A DNA stretch of 64,000 bases from Mesobacillus boroniphilus (GTDB taxonomy: Bacteria > Bacillota > Bacilli > Bacillales > Cytobacillaceae): the NCBI RefSeq assembly GCF_018424685.1, contig NZ_QTKX01000001.1, positions 1,860,001-1,924,000 on the forward strand, written 5' to 3'. Shown piece after piece: positions 47,107 to 56,482 of this stretch; position 1 is the stretch's first letter, and every line of letters begins with the position of its first letter. Under the pieces are notes generated by a model, which was given only the letters and a program-made list of their open reading frames with translations, made no database searches and was not told where the DNA came from. Made by a program: the position numbers and the translations under genes.

Positions 47107-48454
47107 AAACTACATCCTCATATACCGGTTCAGCATTATGAAGTTTTTCTACTTTTTCTTCTGTACCGTCTTCTGCATTAATATAAATCCTGAATGTGTC
47201 ATTGCCAAGAGTTCCAGTGAATTCATAGCATAACACCTCTTCATTAAGGTCGTTCAGGATAATTGCTTTTTTCTCATCCATTACTTTGAGGTTTGGATTG
47301 ATCTTCTTTTTTGCTTCTTCCATTTCAATGCCTGCCTGTGGAATTTCCCTTGCTTTATGTGATTTCAAATAATCCTCAGCTGAAAAGCCAATAACATCAC
47401 CATTATCCAATGCCACCTTCATATTGATCGCATCTGGATAAATCCTTACGTTGTCCTGTGTCGCTACAAATGTAAAAACACCTATGTTATCATATTGAGC
47501 GCTTTCGAAAAGATCCAGGCTTTTGAAATTATGATCTTTTAAAAAGGCGATTGCCTTATTAGAAGCATCATTGAGACTAAGTTTTTGATTCTTCACATCC
47601 CGATCAAGCAAGAACCAGATTGGATACCCACCTTTTTTGGTTATATCCATATTCGCTTCTAGCTTTGTTTGTGTATTTTGGATGGATACACTGAAGAACC
47701 CATAATCCGATCCTTTGCCGTTTTCGGTTACTTTTACTTTACCGCCATTTTTGACTGGGGTATATTTCCTGGTAATCTTGACCGCTTGTTCCTTTGATAT
47801 TTTTTCGCCCGGCAGCTTTTTAAAGTTTTCGTCTTTTTTCTGAAGATTAATCTGTGCTGGTCCGAAATCAGTTTCCGTATACCCTTCTACTGTTTTTTCG
47901 ACAGTCTTGAACCCATCAATGATGGTATTGTCAGTTTGACCTTTTTCTGTCGCAAGGGCGAGCTCTACATCCATCCAGCGAAGATTGTTTTCTAGTACCA
48001 TATGCTGGACTTCCCTTAAATCCTGTTGAATTTCACCGGATTGCTCATATAGGGTCTTTAGCGTCGCATATTCCTTTTCCGTTAATGGTTCTTTATCAAG
48101 GTCACGAACCGCTGCTTTATAACTGAAATTCCCTATATTCGCCAAGAACTCTTCCGTCTTATTGAAAGGCAAAAGAGTCAATGGTAGCTGGCCGACATCA
48201 TTATGAGCCTGTGAAGTGATTTTCCATACCTCCGCCAGCTGTGGCGACAATGAGCCTCTCGAATTCATCGCAAGCGTCGTACCAATCTTATCGTTCAATA
48301 AGTCCATTTGATATGTCAGGTCATGAAAGGCTCTTTGGTAATTGTTTTCTGCATTAATAAGTACTGCTGTTTTTTCCCTATGCTCCTGATAACCCCAGAA
48401 TGCTGTTCCGGCAATTCCTACAACCAGGACTGCTATGGCTATTCCTCTTAGCAA
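47105..48454 (-). CDS. ypeB: Germination protein YpeB
   Basis: 449 residues. One N-terminal transmembrane helix or uncleaved signal (2-20), a helical middle region, and C-terminal PepSY-type domains (from about residue 215). YpeB protects and localises the cortex hydrolase SleB in the dormant spore. The start is TTG with GGGGTGAG upstream. It lies 12 bases after sleB, the usual forespore bicistron. Confidence 0.96.
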   Translation of the reverse strand: MLRGIAIAVLVVGIAGTAFWGYQEHREKTAVLINAENNYQRAFHDLTYQMDLLNDKIGTTLAMNSRGSLSPQLAEVWKITSQAHNDVGQLPLTLLPFNKTEEFLANIGNFSYKAAVRDLDKEPLTEKEYATLKTLYEQSGEIQQDLREVQHMVLENNLRWMDVELALATEKGQTDNTIIDGFKTVEKTVEGYTETDFGPAQINLQKKDENFKKLPGEKISKEQAVKITRKYTPVKNGGKVKVTENGKGSDYGFFSVSIQNTQTKLEANMDITKKGGYPIWFLLDRDVKNQKLSLNDASNKAIAFLKDHNFKSLDLFESAQYDNIGVFTFVATQDNVRIYPDAINMKVALDNGDVIGFSAEDYLKSHKAREIPQAGIEMEEAKKKINPNLKVMDEKKAIILNDLNEEVLCYEFTGTLGNDTFRIYINAEDGTEEKVEKLHNAEPVYEDVV

Positions 48455-48466
48455 TTCAACTCACCC

Positions 48467-49228
48467 CTATTTACAAAAAATATGTTTCCCAATCTTTTTG
48501 ATTTGCGGTCGCGACCAAATCCACGCGCTGGTTGCCGTATCGGGATTGAAGTAGTATAAAGCATTGCCAGTAGGATCCCAGCCATTGATGGCATCAAGGA
48601 CAGCTTTTTTCGCAGTCTCATTTGGCGTTAGCCAAATTTGTCCATCAGCAACTGCTGTAAAAGCCCTCGGTTCGAATATTACCCCGGATATTGTATTCGG
48701 GAATGTGGCACTGTCCAATCGGTTTAGGATTACCGCCGCAACTGCTACCTGTCCGGTATACGGTTCACCTCTTGCTTCTCCATAGACCGCATTCGCCATC
48801 AGCTGAATATCGTTCTGGGAGAACCCATTCGGCGTATTTGTTGCTGCTGGTTTTGGTGCAGGCTTGGTTTGGCCGCCACCACCTGCTGCCTCACCACCCC
48901 AGGCAATTTTTGCATTTGGCGTAGCTTTAGCAAGCTTGAGTTTCGTTTTCCATCCAGCAACCCCATCAATTTCAAGACCGAATTCATATTGGAAATTTCT
49001 CAGAGCCCAATAGGTACCCCAACCGAATACCCCGTCGATCTTGCCATTATAAAATCCAATATGCTTAAGACGTGATTGGAGTTCGATAACATCGTCTCCT
49101 ACCGCACCCTGCTGCAGCACCTGACTAGTAAAAGCCTCAGCCCTTTGATCAACTTCGCTAAATTGTAAAAAAGACATGATCAAAGCCAGCGCGGCCATCA
49201 CCTTTAAGATAGACCGATAATTCTTCAT
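48467..49228 (-). CDS. sleB: Spore cortex-lytic enzyme SleB
   Basis: 253 residues. Signal peptide (1-31), peptidoglycan-binding domain (about 37-100, VIELQSRLKHIGFYNGKIDGVFG), a Gly/Pro-rich linker (about 111-134), and a lytic transglycosylase domain from about 137 with catalytic Glu151 in YGEARGE. It degrades spore cortex at germination. The ATG at 49228 has GGGGG at 9 bases. The upstream region should hold a sigma-G promoter, but GGAATA at the -35 is the only fair match I see. Confidence 0.96.
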   Translation of the reverse strand: MKNYRSILKVMAALALIMSFLQFSEVDQRAEAFTSQVLQQGAVGDDVIELQSRLKHIGFYNGKIDGVFGWGTYWALRNFQYEFGLEIDGVAGWKTKLKLAKATPNAKIAWGGEAAGGGGQTKPAPKPAATNTPNGFSQNDIQLMANAVYGEARGEPYTGQVAVAAVILNRLDSATFPNTISGVIFEPRAFTAVADGQIWLTPNETAKKAVLDAINGWDPTGNALYYFNPDTATSAWIWSRPQIKKIGKHIFCK

Positions 49229-49301
49229 TGAATGCAACCCCCAAAGATGTGAACTTAAAAGATTACTCCTATTTTTTGTTAAGAGATGACTTTTATTCCA
49301 C

Positions 49302-49340
49302 AAAACAAAAAAACCCTCCATTTTTATTAAATGAAGAGTT
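49302..49340 (-). terminator. Terminator of prsW
   Basis: A 12-bp stem (AACTCTTCATTT with AAATGGAGGGTT, two G-U pairs) and a T-run on the minus strand, 2 bases past the prsW stop codon. Confidence 0.8.
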
Positions 49341-49342
49341 TT

Positions 49343-50014
49343 TCAGATAGGATATTGTTTTTCAATGTGCTGCAGAGTCAACACTCTCGCTTTTTTAACT
49401 TTTCTCAGCCCCAGCCACCAAAGGAAAATCATGAACGGAACCATCAGCACGAGCCAGTCTTCCCTGGTCATCAGGATGTAATCATATACCCCGTGAAGCA
49501 GGACAGGCACCGTTAATGAAAGCGTGATCCACTTCTTTTGCACTCCCGGGGAAAACTTTGCCTTTCCTATATAGTAACCCATTATGACTCCAAAGAGCGC
49601 ATGGCTGGAAACTGGCAGCAGCGCCCTCCCAAGTGCGTCCTGGAGGCCATTGGCAAGCAGATAAAAAATATTTTCAGCTGATGCGAAGCCCAGTGATACA
49701 GACACACTGTAGATGATTCCATCATAAGGTTCATCGAAGGCAATATGCTGAAAAATCGTGTAATAAAGGATAAACCATTTAAAAAATTCTTCTAAGAGGC
49801 CAACCGTCCCGAATGCTTTAGTAAAGTCGCCCTGGAACAATCCCTCGACAGAGAGTACATATTGAATGAACATAAGCGGAAATACAAGCAATGCACCGAA
49901 TATAAACATTTTAAACACTAAAGATAGCGGCTCTGACTCGTATTGATCCTTTAAGTAAAAATAACTTAACAGTGCCAGACCCGGAGCTACCCCGGCTGTA
50001 ACTATTCCCAGCAT
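49343..50014 (-). CDS. prsW: Intramembrane protease PrsW
   Basis: 223 residues, about eight transmembrane helices. The conserved EE pair is in [10 protein letters not shown], with further motifs [24 protein letters not shown] and [14 protein letters not shown]. In B. subtilis PrsW makes the first cut in anti-sigma factor RsiW, releasing sigma-W. The ATG at 50014 has GAGG at 7 bases. sigW/rsiW themselves are not in this window. Confidence 0.94.
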   Translation of the reverse strand: MLGIVTAGVAPGLALLSYFYLKDQYESEPLSLVFKMFIFGALLVFPLMFIQYVLSVEGLFQGDFTKAFGTVGLLEEFFKWFILYYTIFQHIAFDEPYDGIIYSVSVSLGFASAENIFYLLANGLQDALGRALLPVSSHALFGVIMGYYIGKAKFSPGVQKKWITLSLTVPVLLHGVYDYILMTREDWLVLMVPFMIFLWWLGLRKVKKARVLTLQHIEKQYPI

Positions 50015-50117
50015 GCGCTGTCCTCTTTTCAATTTGTTTTTTTAATCGTATCATGTAATTAGAAGAAAGAAAATGGATTATTATTCTTTCTCATCGGTCT
50101 TTTCGGAGGTAATAGTT

Positions 50118-51089
50118 TTGAAGAAGAATATTTTATTAATTCATACTGGCGGTACCATTTCCATGAGCGAGGATACAAGCGGAGCAGTTAAACCAGGGAC
50201 GAATAACCCTTTGACACAGGGAACTGATATTTTATCCAGTCTTGCTGATCTTGTTGTTGAAGAGCCCTTCAACCTGCCCTCTCCACATATTACACCTAGA
50301 GAGATGCTGGAGTTAAAATACATCCTTGAGGATTATGCTAAAAAGGGCAACATCGATGGAGCAGTAATCACCCACGGAACAGATACACTCGAAGAAACAG
50401 CATATTTTCTTGACCTCACCTGCCAGGCCAGCTTCCCGGTCGTCGTTACTGGCGCCATGCGGTCCAGCAATGAAATTGGCTCTGACGGACTCTATAATTT
50501 AATTTCGTCCATAAGGGTAGCTTCTAGTCCTGATGCTAAGGGAAAGGGTGTCCTTGTTGTCCTTAATGACGAGATCCATACGGCAGTGAACGTCACCAAA
50601 ACTCATACAAGCAATATCTCAACCTTTCAAAGCCCGCAATATGGTCCGATTGGCATTGTGACAAAAAGGGGGGTTCTTTTCCACCACACTCCTACAAAAC
50701 ATGAAAACTATCCTTTGCAGGACATCAGCAAGAGAGTCTCACTGATTAAAGCCCACGCAGGAATGGACTCATCCCTTCTCAAAGCAGTCCTAGGCTTAAA
50801 AGTGGATGGAGTGGTGATTGAAGCACTTGGACAAGGCAATCTTCCACCGGCAGCACTTGAGGGAGTACAAGAATTCATCAAAAACAATATTCCGGTCGTC
50901 ATTGTTTCCAGAAGCTTTGCCGGCATTGTCCAGGATGTTTACGGCTATGAAGGCGGAGGCAAGCACCTGAAGGAATTGGGCGTCATCTTCTCAAACGGCC
51001 TCAACGGCCAGAAAGCGAGAATCAAACTGCTTGTCGCCCTTGCTAAGACTGAAAAGATGGCTGAAATAGAAGAAATGTTCATGTTTTAG
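50118..51089 (+). CDS. L-asparaginase, type I-like
   Basis: 323 residues. Hydrolyses asparagine to aspartate and ammonia. The two catalytic threonine motifs are HTGGTISM near the N-terminus and THGTDTLEETA near residue 85, followed by the conserved Lys/Ser block TGAMRSSNEIGSDG. No signal peptide, so probably cytoplasmic. The start is TTG at 50118 with GGAGG at 8 bases; a 15-codon upstream extension lacks a site. Transcribed alone, opposite to prsW. I do not assign ansA because that name belongs to a different paralogue in B. subtilis. Confidence 0.9.
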   Translation: MKKNILLIHTGGTISMSEDTSGAVKPGTNNPLTQGTDILSSLADLVVEEPFNLPSPHITPREMLELKYILEDYAKKGNIDGAVITHGTDTLEETAYFLDLTCQASFPVVVTGAMRSSNEIGSDGLYNLISSIRVASSPDAKGKGVLVVLNDEIHTAVNVTKTHTSNISTFQSPQYGPIGIVTKRGVLFHHTPTKHENYPLQDISKRVSLIKAHAGMDSSLLKAVLGLKVDGVVIEALGQGNLPPAALEGVQEFIKNNIPVVIVSRSFAGIVQDVYGYEGGGKHLKELGVIFSNGLNGQKARIKLLVALAKTEKMAEIEEMFMF

Positions 51090-51115
51090 AATGAAGCAGC
51101 CAGGATAATATATGA

Positions 51116-51157
51116 AAAAGTGGTGACCTGAATGCAATCAGACACCACTTTTTTTAT
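51116..51157 (+). terminator. Terminator of the asparaginase gene
   Basis: AAAGTGGTG / CACCACTTT stem with a 17-base loop and seven T residues on the plus strand. Confidence 0.82.
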
Positions 51158-51303
51158 TTTTTTGCTAAAACTTTATTGGTTATGATTTCCATAGTGATTG
51201 GTGAACAAAATATCCAGTTTCCGGATAAATAGTGCACCAATGATGCTGATTGCTTCTACCACTTCGTACAATAGTAACCTAGCCCTTTTACCCCCAAACA
51301 AAT

Positions 51304-51328
51304 AAAAAGGCGGGATTCCCCCGCCTTT
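51304..51328 (-). terminator. Terminator of ypdA
   Basis: AAAGGCGGG/CCCGCCTTT stem with 5-base loop and a T-rich tail on the minus strand, 12 bases past the ypdA stop codon. Confidence 0.82.
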
Positions 51329-51340
51329 ATCCATCCATGC

Positions 51341-52306
51341 CTATTCTCTAATCGATATAGCATCTGCAATTTGTCCGCCATGGAAACGTCCATTTTCGAT
51401 GAATATTTCGTTTGCATTGTTCCCGGCCGCAATGACTCCTGCAATAAATATCCCTGGTACATTCGTTTCCATTGTCTCAGGGTTAAAATATGGCCGCCCT
51501 GTTTCTGCCTCGATCATCACACCCATCTTTTTAAGGAAGTCGTGGTCCGGCCGGTATCCAGTCATCGCGAATACATGATTATTTTTTAATTTCACCGTTT
51601 CCCCTTTATGTTCATAAATAATGGATTCTACTGTGATTTCTTTGACTTCTGCACTGAATACCATATTTACAGCACCTGATCTTACAAGTGCCTCGAATTC
51701 TGGCAGTACCCATGGTTTGATGCTTGGTGAATATTCTGCTCCACGGTAAAGGACTGTCACTCTCGCACCCGCCTTCTCTAACTCTATCGCAGCATCCACG
51801 CTTGAGTTTTTACCACCAATGACCGCGACATCCATATCAAAGAAAGGATGAGCCTCCTTGAAATAGTGTGATACCTTTTTAAGCTCTTCGCCCGGGATTC
51901 CCATGAAGTTGGGATTATCATAATACCCCGTGGCGATGACGATATTTTCCGAGGTGTATCCCCCTTTATCTGTTGTAACCTCGAAAACGGATTCGCTTCT
52001 TTTTACTATTTCAATGACCCTCTCATATTTATTGATTCTCAGCTTTTCCCGCTTGACGACTTCCCGATAATAAACCAGCGCCTGATTTCGCTTTGGTTTA
52101 AGGTTCTCGGTGATAAAGGGTACGTCGCCAATAGCAAGCTTTTCACTGCTGCTGAAGAAAGTCTGGTGCGTTGGATAATTATAAATTGCATTCACAATAT
52201 TTCCTTTTTCGATAATTAGAGGATTCTTCCCTTTTTTCTTTAAGGCAATCGCGGCAGCAAGACCGCAGGGACCGCCCCCGACAATAATGACATCTTCCTT
52301 TTTCAT
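51341..52306 (-). CDS. ypdA: Bacillithiol disulfide reductase YpdA (Bdr)
   Basis: 321 residues, two-dinucleotide-binding flavoprotein. The FAD loop is VGGGPCGLAA (9-18) and the NADPH loop AVIGGKNSSVDAAIEL near residue 165. Cys14 in GGGPCG is the residue shown to be active in S. aureus YpdA, and its presence identifies the protein against ordinary thioredoxin reductases. It would reduce oxidised bacillithiol, made by bshA and bshB1 in this window. Stand-alone gene. Confidence 0.93.
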   Translation of the reverse strand: MKKEDVIIVGGGPCGLAAAIALKKKGKNPLIIEKGNIVNAIYNYPTHQTFFSSSEKLAIGDVPFITENLKPKRNQALVYYREVVKREKLRINKYERVIEIVKRSESVFEVTTDKGGYTSENIVIATGYYDNPNFMGIPGEELKKVSHYFKEAHPFFDMDVAVIGGKNSSVDAAIELEKAGARVTVLYRGAEYSPSIKPWVLPEFEALVRSGAVNMVFSAEVKEITVESIIYEHKGETVKLKNNHVFAMTGYRPDHDFLKKMGVMIEAETGRPYFNPETMETNVPGIFIAGVIAAGNNANEIFIENGRFHGGQIADAISIRE

Positions 52307-52353
52307 GTAGCAATTTCACTCCTTATGGATGTATATAAACCGTATCGGAATAT

Positions 52354-52387
52354 AAAAAATCTCCTATCATTAAATGATAGGAGATTT
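52354..52387 (-). terminator. Terminator of gudB
   Basis: AAATCTCCTATCATT/AATGATAGGAGATTT near-perfect long stem and a six-T run on the minus strand. It overlaps no gene and lies 34 bases past gudB. Confidence 0.9.
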
Positions 52388-52421
52388 CATCTTAAGATTC
52401 AATGAAGAACCCTTTCTAAGG

Positions 52422-53699
52422 TTAAATCCAGCCTCTGAATCTGCTGGCTTCTGCCATCTTTCTAACGCCAACCATATATGCTGCCAAACGCATGTCAACT
52501 CTGCGAGTCTGCGCAGTGTCATAGATGCTGTCAAAAGATTTCACCATAACCTTTTCAAGCTTGTCTTCAACTTCTTCTTCCGTCCAATAGTACCCCTGAT
52601 TGTTTTGTACCCATTCAAAGTAAGAAACGGTTACTCCACCAGCGGAGGCAAGAACGTCCGGCACAAGCAGGATGCCACGCTCTGTCAGGATTTCTGTTGC
52701 TTCCAAAGTCGTTGGCCCATTTGCAGCCTCAACGACGATGCTAGCCCTGATATTACGGGCATTTTCTTCGGTAATCTGATTTTCTATCGCAGCTGGAACA
52801 AGGATGTCACAATCAAGTTCCAACAATTCTTTATTGGTAAGTGTATTATTGAATAGTTTGGTTACTGTACCAAAACTATCACGACGGTCAAGCAAGTAAT
52901 CGACATCAAGTCCTTCTGGGTCATGCAGCGCCCCGTATGCATCTGAAATACCGATGATCTTCGCACCAGCATCATGCATGAACTTGGCTAAGTAGCTTCC
53001 GGCATTTCCAAATCCCTGGACAACCACTCTTGCGCCTTCAAGCTCGATTCCCTTTTTCTTTGCAGCTTCGCGGATACAAATTGTAACCCCTTTTGCTGTT
53101 GCTGATTCACGACCATGTGAACCACCGAGTACCAGCGGCTTGCCTGTAATGAATCCTGGAGAGTTAAATTCATCTATACGGCTATATTCATCCATCATCC
53201 AAGCCATAATCTGAGAGTTCGTGAAAACATCAGGTGCCGGGATGTCTTTTGTTGGTCCTACAATCTGGCTGATTGCACGGACATACCCTCGGCTCAATCT
53301 TTCCAATTCCCTGAACGACATATCACGAGGATCACAAACGATCCCGCCTTTACCTCCACCGTACGGCAGGTCGACGATGCCACATTTCAAGCTCATCCAG
53401 ATTGATAAGGCTTTTACTTCTTTCTCCGTTACGTTTGGATGGAAACGTATTCCTCCCTTTGTTGGACCCACTGCATCATTGTGCTGCGCCCGGTAGCCAG
53501 TAAAGACTTTAACAGATCCGTCATCCATTCTGACAGGTATTTTCACTGTCATCATCCTGAGCGGCTCCTTTAAAAGCTCAAAAACCTCATCTGGGTATCC
53601 GAGTTTTTCCAAAGCCTTGTGAATAACAGTTTGTGTAGATCGTAAGACGTCATGTTTGTCTTCTTTATTTGGATTTTCATTACCGTTTGCGGCTACCAT
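52422..53699 (-). CDS. gudB: NAD-specific glutamate dehydrogenase GudB
   Basis: 425 residues, hexameric catabolic enzyme, glutamate to 2-oxoglutarate and ammonia. The catalytic Lys lies in MSLKCGIVDLPYGGGKGG, and the NAD loop is QGFGNAGSYLA. The short tandem duplication that inactivates gudB in B. subtilis 168 is absent: KEVKALSIWMSLKC is uninterrupted, so the enzyme should be active. The ATG at 53699 follows TTAGGAGG. Monocistronic. Confidence 0.95.
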   Translation of the reverse strand: MVAANGNENPNKEDKHDVLRSTQTVIHKALEKLGYPDEVFELLKEPLRMMTVKIPVRMDDGSVKVFTGYRAQHNDAVGPTKGGIRFHPNVTEKEVKALSIWMSLKCGIVDLPYGGGKGGIVCDPRDMSFRELERLSRGYVRAISQIVGPTKDIPAPDVFTNSQIMAWMMDEYSRIDEFNSPGFITGKPLVLGGSHGRESATAKGVTICIREAAKKKGIELEGARVVVQGFGNAGSYLAKFMHDAGAKIIGISDAYGALHDPEGLDVDYLLDRRDSFGTVTKLFNNTLTNKELLELDCDILVPAAIENQITEENARNIRASIVVEAANGPTTLEATEILTERGILLVPDVLASAGGVTVSYFEWVQNNQGYYWTEEEVEDKLEKVMVKSFDSIYDTAQTRRVDMRLAAYMVGVRKMAEASRFRGWI

Positions 53700-53744
53700 T
53701 GATAAACCTCCTAAATCACTTTTGCGGATGTTGTCTGCTTTCAT

Positions 53745-54029
53745 GGATTAGTATACACCTTTGGTTATTTTATGCAAGAAGAAAAAAACAGTTTTCCGCA
53801 TTTTTTGATTATTAAATGAAAACGCTACCATTCAAGTCCTTATTATTATTGAGTTGATAATAAATTGACTGAATAATAAGACATTCCTTGGTAACAAAAC
53901 TGTATTTTAAGAGTTAGATTTGAAAAAACTCCAAAAAAATTCTCTAGTAATTCCCCTTCGGCAATCAGGCATATTTTTCACCAAAAAACTTAATCCCACA
54001 AGCACCTTTACAACACAATATCTTCCAAT
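53745..54029. other. AT-rich gudB upstream region
   Basis: About 285 bases with no open frame that looks coding. It should contain the gudB promoter; TATTAT-like boxes near 53877 have no convincing -35 partner. Confidence 0.4.
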
Positions 54030-54078
54030 AAAAAAGCCGAAGGCCATCCATTATTTCATAAAATAATGGACAAGGCTT
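54030..54078 (-). terminator. Nested hairpin at the mecB 3' end
   Basis: CCATTATTT/AAATAATGG hairpin across the mecB stop codon inside an outer AAAGCC/GGCTTT stem, followed by T residues on the minus strand. Confidence 0.6.
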
Positions 54079-54635
54079 TCGACTGCACGTTCTTCCATAA
54101 TCTCGTTCCCATACTCGAGCAGTCTGTGGATGCTCAATATTGATGGAACTCCGTATTCTGCCATTAAAGACACTGTCTTATTGGTCTCATCAGGCATTAT
54201 TCCATTCATAAGCAAATAATAATGGTCATTCATGAAATGCAGGCTGCCTCCGTCAATCCCAGCGTCCAAGAGTCTTTTCGCCAGATGGATCACGTCATCG
54301 ATATTTTCGAATTCAAACAAAATGTCTTCGCTTCCATCGACCGTGACCTGCATTTCTATAATCCCATCATCAAACTGTTCCTCATCTTCATCCTGTTCGA
54401 TCATTGTGACGATCATGACCATCCCCTGGGCATGCAATGAAAATATTTCCACTGCTACTGAACCGATAATCTCCAAATCGAATTCCTCGCTGGCCTCCTC
54501 GAGCATATCATGAAAAAGCTGGTGCCACTTCAATGAATCCTTCCATATATCCTCTTTGGTCAATCCCCGGTCGGATAAGTCATCTATCGTAAGGAATATC
54601 TTAATTTTATTGTTGGTTAATCGTTCTAAGCGCAT
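54051..54635 (-). CDS. mecB: MecA paralogue MecB (YpbH), ClpC adaptor
   Basis: 194 residues. It begins MRLERLTNNKIKIFLTIDDL, the MecA-type substrate-binding N-terminus, followed by an acidic linker (EQDEDEEQFDDG) and the ClpC-binding C-terminal domain. MecB delivers proteins to ClpCP for degradation and affects competence and sporulation in B. subtilis. The ATG at 54635 is 7 bases from GGGGG; two upstream ATGs are poorly placed. It sits downstream of gudB's promoter region. Confidence 0.88.
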   Translation of the reverse strand: MRLERLTNNKIKIFLTIDDLSDRGLTKEDIWKDSLKWHQLFHDMLEEASEEFDLEIIGSVAVEIFSLHAQGMVMIVTMIEQDEDEEQFDDGIIEMQVTVDGSEDILFEFENIDDVIHLAKRLLDAGIDGGSLHFMNDHYYLLMNGIMPDETNKTVSLMAEYGVPSILSIHRLLEYGNEIMEERAVESLVHYFMK

Positions 54636-54700
54636 ATTCATGCCCCCTGCCATCGACAAAGCTCTTATTGTAGTTTATGAAAATATCGCAGGTTGGTGAG

Positions 54701-55612
54701 TTATTTAAATTGATCGATGCGCTTTTTCAACCATTTTTCCCATTCCGCCCTTGTCATGCCTACAATGTGTTCCTGATATTCTTTTTGCTGCTCTAACGGC
54801 ATGGAATCAATCGCTATTCCACCGAGCCCAACAATAAGATTTGGATAGATTTTATTAACCTCCTCGGCAAGTTTCAAGGTTGCCTCTCTATTTTCATCAA
54901 GAGTGCAGGATAAAAAGAGAAACTTGGGTTTCACTTTTTCCACCACTACTTCAAGATCATTCTCAGCAAGGCTTGTGCCAAGGAAGACAACCTCAAACCC
55001 TTTCCGTCTAAGGTACATCGTATAGATTAACAACCCTAGTTCATGTCTCTCTCCAGGCCCGCAAACTGCAATGGACTTTGGCAGGAAGGAATTGTGCGGA
55101 AATGAATTTGATAATCCTTCAATTCTCGAACGTATAAATGACGAAGCAAAATGCTCATGTGCAGTCGTTATACTTCCCTCTTCCCATAAATCGCCCACCT
55201 TAATCAAAATTGGGCCTAATAAATCAATAACTGTTTTGTCAATTGTGAATAGACTAAAGGCCTGGTTGATCAATTCATGAGCATTGGAACTATTGAACTC
55301 CAGAAGTGCAGTCAACAGCTTGTCTCCAATCTCATCAAGTCTGTCCCTTTTTGGCATTTCAGGATTTCCATTGGATAAAGCTGAGTTTTCAAGTAAAGAC
55401 ACAGCCTGGCTGATCGTAAAGCCTTGATTAATTTTTGAAATCAGCCACCGTAATATTTCTATATGTTCTTCGGTATACAATCGATGACCGGATTCATTTC
55501 TGACAGGGGCAATCATCTGATATCTTCTTTCCCAGGCCCTAAGGGTCCCAGGCTGGATACCAAGCATTTTGGATACTGCCTTAATATTATATTTTCCTGC
55601 GCCATTCCCCAT
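54701..55612 (-). CDS. MerR-family regulator with B12-binding domain (CarH-like)
   Basis: 303 residues. An N-terminal MerR helix-turn-helix (about 8-75, IKAVSKMLGIQPGTLRAWERRY) is joined to a helical bundle (about 90-165) and a cobalamin-binding Rossmann domain (about 180-300). The bundle has W143 and E153-H154 in the exact W-x9-EH spacing of CarH photoreceptors, and GERHELGL supplies His190 as the probable lower cobalt ligand. In Thermus CarH the residue after the Trp is the His that ligates cobalt in light; here it is Glu144. Such proteins repress carotenoid or photoprotection genes in the dark. No carotenoid gene is visible nearby. GGAGG is 7 bases from the ATG. Confidence 0.85.
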   Translation of the reverse strand: MGNGAGKYNIKAVSKMLGIQPGTLRAWERRYQMIAPVRNESGHRLYTEEHIEILRWLISKINQGFTISQAVSLLENSALSNGNPEMPKRDRLDEIGDKLLTALLEFNSSNAHELINQAFSLFTIDKTVIDLLGPILIKVGDLWEEGSITTAHEHFASSFIRSRIEGLSNSFPHNSFLPKSIAVCGPGERHELGLLIYTMYLRRKGFEVVFLGTSLAENDLEVVVEKVKPKFLFLSCTLDENREATLKLAEEVNKIYPNLIVGLGGIAIDSMPLEQQKEYQEHIVGMTRAEWEKWLKKRIDQFK

Positions 55613-55676
55613 CCTAAAACCTCCGTTATTACCTGTACTACCGATTATATCTGTGTTGCTGCATACGTGTAAAACT

Positions 55677-56465
55677 TCAATCTGCTTGCCTGGAATCCGC
55701 AACCAATGTAATTAGATGCGTCTCAGCCCTGGCTCCCAGTCTGAGAGGCACCCCTGTAGTTCCATATCCATTACTGGTCAGCAGCGTTGTACCATTCTTC
55801 TTTTTAATCCCGCCTAATTCATAAGGACCGCACCCGAATATCCTGATCTGTCCCCCATGTGTATGCCCACTTAAAACAAGGCTGATATTATCATCCGGCT
55901 TGAGGCTGTTGATGATGGCGGGGTTATGGCTGACAAGGATACGGAAGCCTTTTTCGTCTGCATCAAGCATTGCCAGGTCAAGCCTGCTTTTACCAAGACT
56001 TAAGTCATCTATACCTAAAACATGCAACACGTCCCCAGCTCCCGATTCAAATTTCACTGCTGTATTGTCTAGTACTTTAACACCTAAGTGGTAAAGGAGG
56101 GAGTCCAGTTCATGGAAGTTGAATTCATAATCATTGTTTCCCCAGACGAAAAAAACAGGGGCGATTGTTTTTAATTTTTCTATATTGGCAGAAACCCTCT
56201 CGAGTGGAACACCTTTTTCAGCAAGGTCACCGCCGATAATGACGAGATCTGTCTTCCCCTTCACTTCGTTGATAATAGAGTCAGCAACAATCCGCTTATG
56301 GACGTCTGAAATAAAGAAGATTCTGACAGACCCAAAACTCTTGGGGAAATCTTTCAAGCTAATTTCCTGCTTTAATACTCTGTCTGTAAAAGCCTGACGG
56401 TACATATATATTAGAAGGAAGCCGCCAATCAGCAGCATCCCCATTATAAAATAGACAATCTCCAT
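55677..56465 (-). CDS. ypbG: Calcineurin-like metallophosphoesterase (YpbG)
   Basis: 262 residues. An N-terminal membrane helix (about 5-22) is followed by a dimetal phosphoesterase domain: DVHKR, GGDLAEKG, GNNDYEF, SHNP, SGHTHGGQIR. It resembles the YkuE/YpbG membrane-anchored group acting on an unknown phosphodiester. It is the gene upstream of the B12-type regulator on the same strand, 64 bases apart. Confidence 0.87.
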   Translation of the reverse strand: MEIVYFIMGMLLIGGFLLIYMYRQAFTDRVLKQEISLKDFPKSFGSVRIFFISDVHKRIVADSIINEVKGKTDLVIIGGDLAEKGVPLERVSANIEKLKTIAPVFFVWGNNDYEFNFHELDSLLYHLGVKVLDNTAVKFESGAGDVLHVLGIDDLSLGKSRLDLAMLDADEKGFRILVSHNPAIINSLKPDDNISLVLSGHTHGGQIRIFGCGPYELGGIKKKNGTTLLTSNGYGTTGVPLRLGARAETHLITLVADSRQAD

Positions 56466-56482
56466 CTCTGCCTCCCGTAATA

